Source of the DNA: Jaminaea rosea
Taxonomy: Eukaryota; Basidiomycota; Exobasidiomycetes; Microstromatales
DNA length: 64,000 nt
Direction: 5' to 3'
NCBI RefSeq assembly: GCF_003144245.1
Contig: NW_020289976.1
Coordinates: 930,001 to 994,000, forward strand
Shown here: positions 61,567 through 64,000 of the stretch, in pieces
Layout: each line of letters opens with the position of its first letter
Position numbering within the stretch: position 1 is the stretch's first letter
Notes under the pieces: generated by a model
Database searches by the model: none
The model's input: the letters and a program-made list of their open reading frames with translations, nothing else
Told to the model about the DNA's origin: nothing
Made by a program: the position numbers and the translations under genes

Positions 61567-64000
61567 ATGACGCTGCCACAGCTTCGGCGTACAAGCGATG
61601 ATGTCGAAGGTCAGCTTCAGGAACTGATCAGGCTGCGCAATGCTGTCATTGGCAGCCGAACCAAAAAGGCAGAGTTCGTCGTCGAGGGCAAAGTGCCTCA
61701 CCTCGTCGAGCTCCTCGCCACGCCCATTGCCAACCCAACTGCGCTTCAGGTTCGCAGTCTATCTGCTACCATCTTGGGCTCCCTTGCCAATTCGTCCTCA
61801 TCGCCCACGCTGTTATGCATTCTTACAGCAGAAGCACCTCAAGCCTTGACCACCGCTCTCGCCGATGTGGCATCCCTCAACGCCCTGCAGGATGGAGAGC
61901 GACTCAAAGCCATCGAATCCCTCGTCAGAGCCCTTCGATCCATCTACGTCGCCATCGCATCAGAGATTGCTCCCAGTCCGCGACTTGGTTTGGGGCCAGG
62001 CCGAGCCGCAGCAGGCAAGAGCGCCTCGATGCTAAGGGCTAAGATTTCTCGTGAGCCTGCAGGGTGGTATACCGCATCAGCCGACGTCAAAATGGCATCA
62101 GGCTCCTCTTCCGACCTGCGAACTTCCTTCAAGAAGCACAGCGACGATACTAGCTCCTCCTCAAACCTTGTTTTGCTCGGTCGCTCAGCCATAGACCATA
62201 TCCTCAGCCCCGAGGTCCTCCCCTTCCTCCTCGGCCCCCTCTTCCTTGCGCCCATCCCTCGTCATGAGCGGGTGCACGAGACGCTGCGAGAAGCTAAGGC
62301 GGCGGCAAACTCACGTCCCACTACGCCAGCGTACGCTGCAGTCGTGATGAACAGCAGCTCGCGCGGCCAGGATATGGAGACAGCATCGGTCGCTAGCAGC
62401 AGTCGAATGGATATGGACGCCCAAATGGGTGACGGGTCAATGGCGCTACGCAAGCAAGCTCTCACCATCGTCGAAATGGTTGCTGGCATATTTTCGGCAT
62501 GTCTAGGCCTACCTGGCCCGGGTATCTTAGCCTCAAAGGCGGGCAAGTCAGGGTCGTCGTCGGCGTCATTCGCCTCACCGGCGCAGGAGATAGCCACGCG
62601 CCGTCGCCACCTCATCGACTTCAATGCCTCTGGGTCTCCCTTCCAAGCAATTGAAGTCAATCTGCAAGACACAGAAGCAGAGCCAATCGCAACGCCGTCT
62701 TTCCTCAGCATCCTTCTCGCGGCTGCCGAATCTGGCTATCCGAAGGCACAAGAGTCGGCACTCTGGCTACTCTGCGAGCTCGTTCGGGATAATGCCGATA
62801 CGTCAGTGCAACTCTTCCGGCATCAGACCCCCTCTGGCCTCTTGCCCACCTCCATGCTCCTAGCGCTCCGCAATGATCCTAGCGTGGCCGTCAGGCTGGC
62901 CGCATTCTCATGCATGGCCAACCTGATCAAGGTGCATCCCTTCACTGCAAAGACAAGTGAGCGAGTGCTGGCTGTACTTGTCGATCTGCTCGACGAGTCA
63001 AGTCAGGGAGGTGGCGAGGTGCAAGTCGCCGCAGCTTTTGCTATCGCCAAGGTGGTCGAGGATGACCCAAGGATGCAGGCGGTTGCGTGCACGCAGGGTC
63101 CCTTTGGGTATCACTGCGTGGAAAAGCTGGGAGGTCTGCTCGATCAGGCGACAAAGACTCTTACCGAGGGCAACGGCAGCAGCACCAGCAAGGCCAAGCT
63201 CACCGTGCCTTCAATGGCAACATCAGCGCGCAACCAAGAAATGGCACACCGTCTGCGTGAAGCTGTCCTCACAGCGCTCGCAGCGCTCTCCTTCACGCGT
63301 GACGAGATCCGCCGCCAGATAGTCGATGGCACCACCCCCTCTCTGCTACCTATCGTCGTAAGCTGTCTCAGTTCCTCCTCTCTCGGTACCCGCGTCGCCG
63401 CCTGCCGCTTGGTACGCGCCCTCAGTCGAAGCATAGGCGTGTTGCGCACTAGCCTCGTTGATGCAGGGGTGGCAGAGAAGCTTGTTGAGATGATCAAGGA
63501 CGAGACTCTTGGAGAGGATGGAGAAGACGACGAATTAAGGACGCAGGCCACCGCTAGCATCTGCAACTTGGTGCTCTCCTTTGCGCCCATGAGGCAGACC
63601 CTGCTGGACAATGGCGGGCTGGATCGACTAGTCTCTCTGGCCAAGACGTGCACCCATGGCCCTACGAAGCTCAACGCGCTCTGGGCTATGAAGAATGTGC
63701 TGTATGCCAGCGAGCTGGAGGTGAAGCGCACGGTCATGTCCAAGCTAGGCTTCGACACTCTCGAGGCACTGGCTCGGGGTCCCTCCTCTTCGACCAGTAA
63801 CGAGCGAGGCAGGGACGAAGCTCTTCCCTCCTCCTTGTCGCCGAGCAACGAAAATTCGCTTGCCCTCCAAGAGAACTCTCTCAATATCATCCGCAACCTC
63901 ACCTCATCCCGAGCAGGTGACATTGCCTTCACCCTCTCCGGCTTTGGTGGCGCTACCAGGTTCTTTGAGCTGATCGAGCACGTCATTTGGCAGCGCCAAT
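61567..64000 (+). CDS. ARMC8/Vid28 (Gid5)-like armadillo-repeat protein, 3' end off the window
   Basis: From ATG 61567 one frame is open to the right edge, 811 codons with no stop. Armadillo-type helix repeats are visible: LQELIRLRNAVIGSRTKKAEF and EGKVPHLVELLATP near the start, LNALQDGERLKAIESLVRAL, ESALWLLCELVRDN, VAVRLAAFSCMANLIKVHPF, GTRVAACRLVRALSRSIGVL, ATASICNLVLSFAPMRQTLL and KLNALWAMKNVLYASELEVK. The start and repeat pattern agree with ARMC8/Vid28/Gid5, the substrate-receptor-binding scaffold of the GID/CTLH ubiquitin ligase that degrades gluconeogenic enzymes. Ser-rich inserts separate repeats. No intron is needed so far. Other armadillo families are possible, but the TKKAEF near-N-terminal motif favours ARMC8. 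Confidence 0.82.
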   Translation, partial: MTLPQLRRTSDDVEGQLQELIRLRNAVIGSRTKKAEFVVEGKVPHLVELLATPIANPTALQVRSLSATILGSLANSSSSPTLLCILTAEAPQALTTALADVASLNALQDGERLKAIESLVRALRSIYVAIASEIAPSPRLGLGPGRAAAGKSASMLRAKISREPAGWYTASADVKMASGSSSDLRTSFKKHSDDTSSSSNLVLLGRSAIDHILSPEVLPFLLGPLFLAPIPRHERVHETLREAKAAANSRPTTPAYAAVVMNSSSRGQDMETASVASSSRMDMDAQMGDGSMALRKQALTIVEMVAGIFSACLGLPGPGILASKAGKSGSSSASFASPAQEIATRRRHLIDFNASGSPFQAIEVNLQDTEAEPIATPSFLSILLAAAESGYPKAQESALWLLCELVRDNADTSVQLFRHQTPSGLLPTSMLLALRNDPSVAVRLAAFSCMANLIKVHPFTAKTSERVLAVLVDLLDESSQGGGEVQVAAAFAIAKVVEDDPRMQAVACTQGPFGYHCVEKLGGLLDQATKTLTEGNGSSTSKAKLTVPSMATSARNQEMAHRLREAVLTALAALSFTRDEIRRQIVDGTTPSLLPIVVSCLSSSSLGTRVAACRLVRALSRSIGVLRTSLVDAGVAEKLVEMIKDETLGEDGEDDELRTQATASICNLVLSFAPMRQTLLDNGGLDRLVSLAKTCTHGPTKLNALWAMKNVLYASELEVKRTVMSKLGFDTLEALARGPSSSTSNERGRDEALPSSLSPSNENSLALQENSLNIIRNLTSSRAGDIAFTLSGFGGATRFFELIEHVIWQRQ

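Overview
The window looks like nuclear DNA of a basidiomycete fungus. It is GC-rich, has short GT-AG introns (mostly 59-97 nt), is densely packed on both strands, and encodes typical fungal housekeeping proteins (Pap1, TFIIH p62, Rictor/Tsc11, Mediator 10, Pex4, Cog4, Sfh1/Snf5, Nup82, Aurora kinase, Gid5/Vid28-like). The gene content and low-complexity extensions suggest the smut-related Ustilaginomycotina, but that placement is inference. No transposon, viral fossil, rRNA or CRISPR-like array was seen. Exon boundaries were placed by hand from splice sites, reading frame and family alignment from memory; each complete spliced frame sums to a multiple of three.

Layout, left to right. 1-5977 (-): an uninterrupted Ser/Pro-rich frame of about 1,990 codons running off the left edge. 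7105-9554 (-): a secreted GH42 beta-galactosidase. 10518-12679 (-): poly(A) polymerase. 13296-14127 (-) and 14315-16570 (+): a divergent pair of a UPF0303/YBR137W-like protein and TFIIH p62. 17075-18877 (-): a secreted Ser/Asp-rich double-psi barrel protein. 20059-20198 (-): an intron-bearing tRNA-Pro(UGG). 20399-25322 (-): the TORC2 subunit Tsc11/Rictor. 25648-27952 (-) and 28209-29140 (+): palmitoyltransferase Pfa4 and Mediator Med10. 30159-31568 (-): a C2H2 factor. 32232-33300 (-) and 33454-34108 (+): an alpha/beta hydrolase and Pex4. 34276-34692 (-): a Yippee/Moh1 protein. 35149-35821 (-) and 36023-38386 (+): a CCDC16/ZNF830-like protein and the pseudokinase AMPylase SelO.

The right half holds Aurora kinase (38698-40534, +), an SNF5/Sfh1 remodeller subunit (40619-42705, -), a single-pass membrane protein of unknown role (44588-46848, +), a GNAT polyamine-type acetyltransferase (47303-48048, -) with Cog4 (48244-50943, +), a Bor1-type anion transporter carrying an extra C-terminal region of about 1,460 residues (51123-58167, -), Nup82/Nup88 (58527-61367, -), and an ARMC8/Vid28-like armadillo protein (61567 to the right edge, +).

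Most genes are unrelated housekeeping functions with no operon-like logic. Six head-to-head pairs share only 153-256 bp. The points most worth a second look are the Bor1 fusion with its 25-residue repeats and 435-nt intron, the fungal GH42 enzyme with a 38-nt intron, the 68-nt tRNA-Pro intron, the His- and acidic-Cys-rich secreted barrel protein, the unresolved Pfa4 splice, and a 12-bp inverted repeat in the NUP82/ARMC8 promoter.
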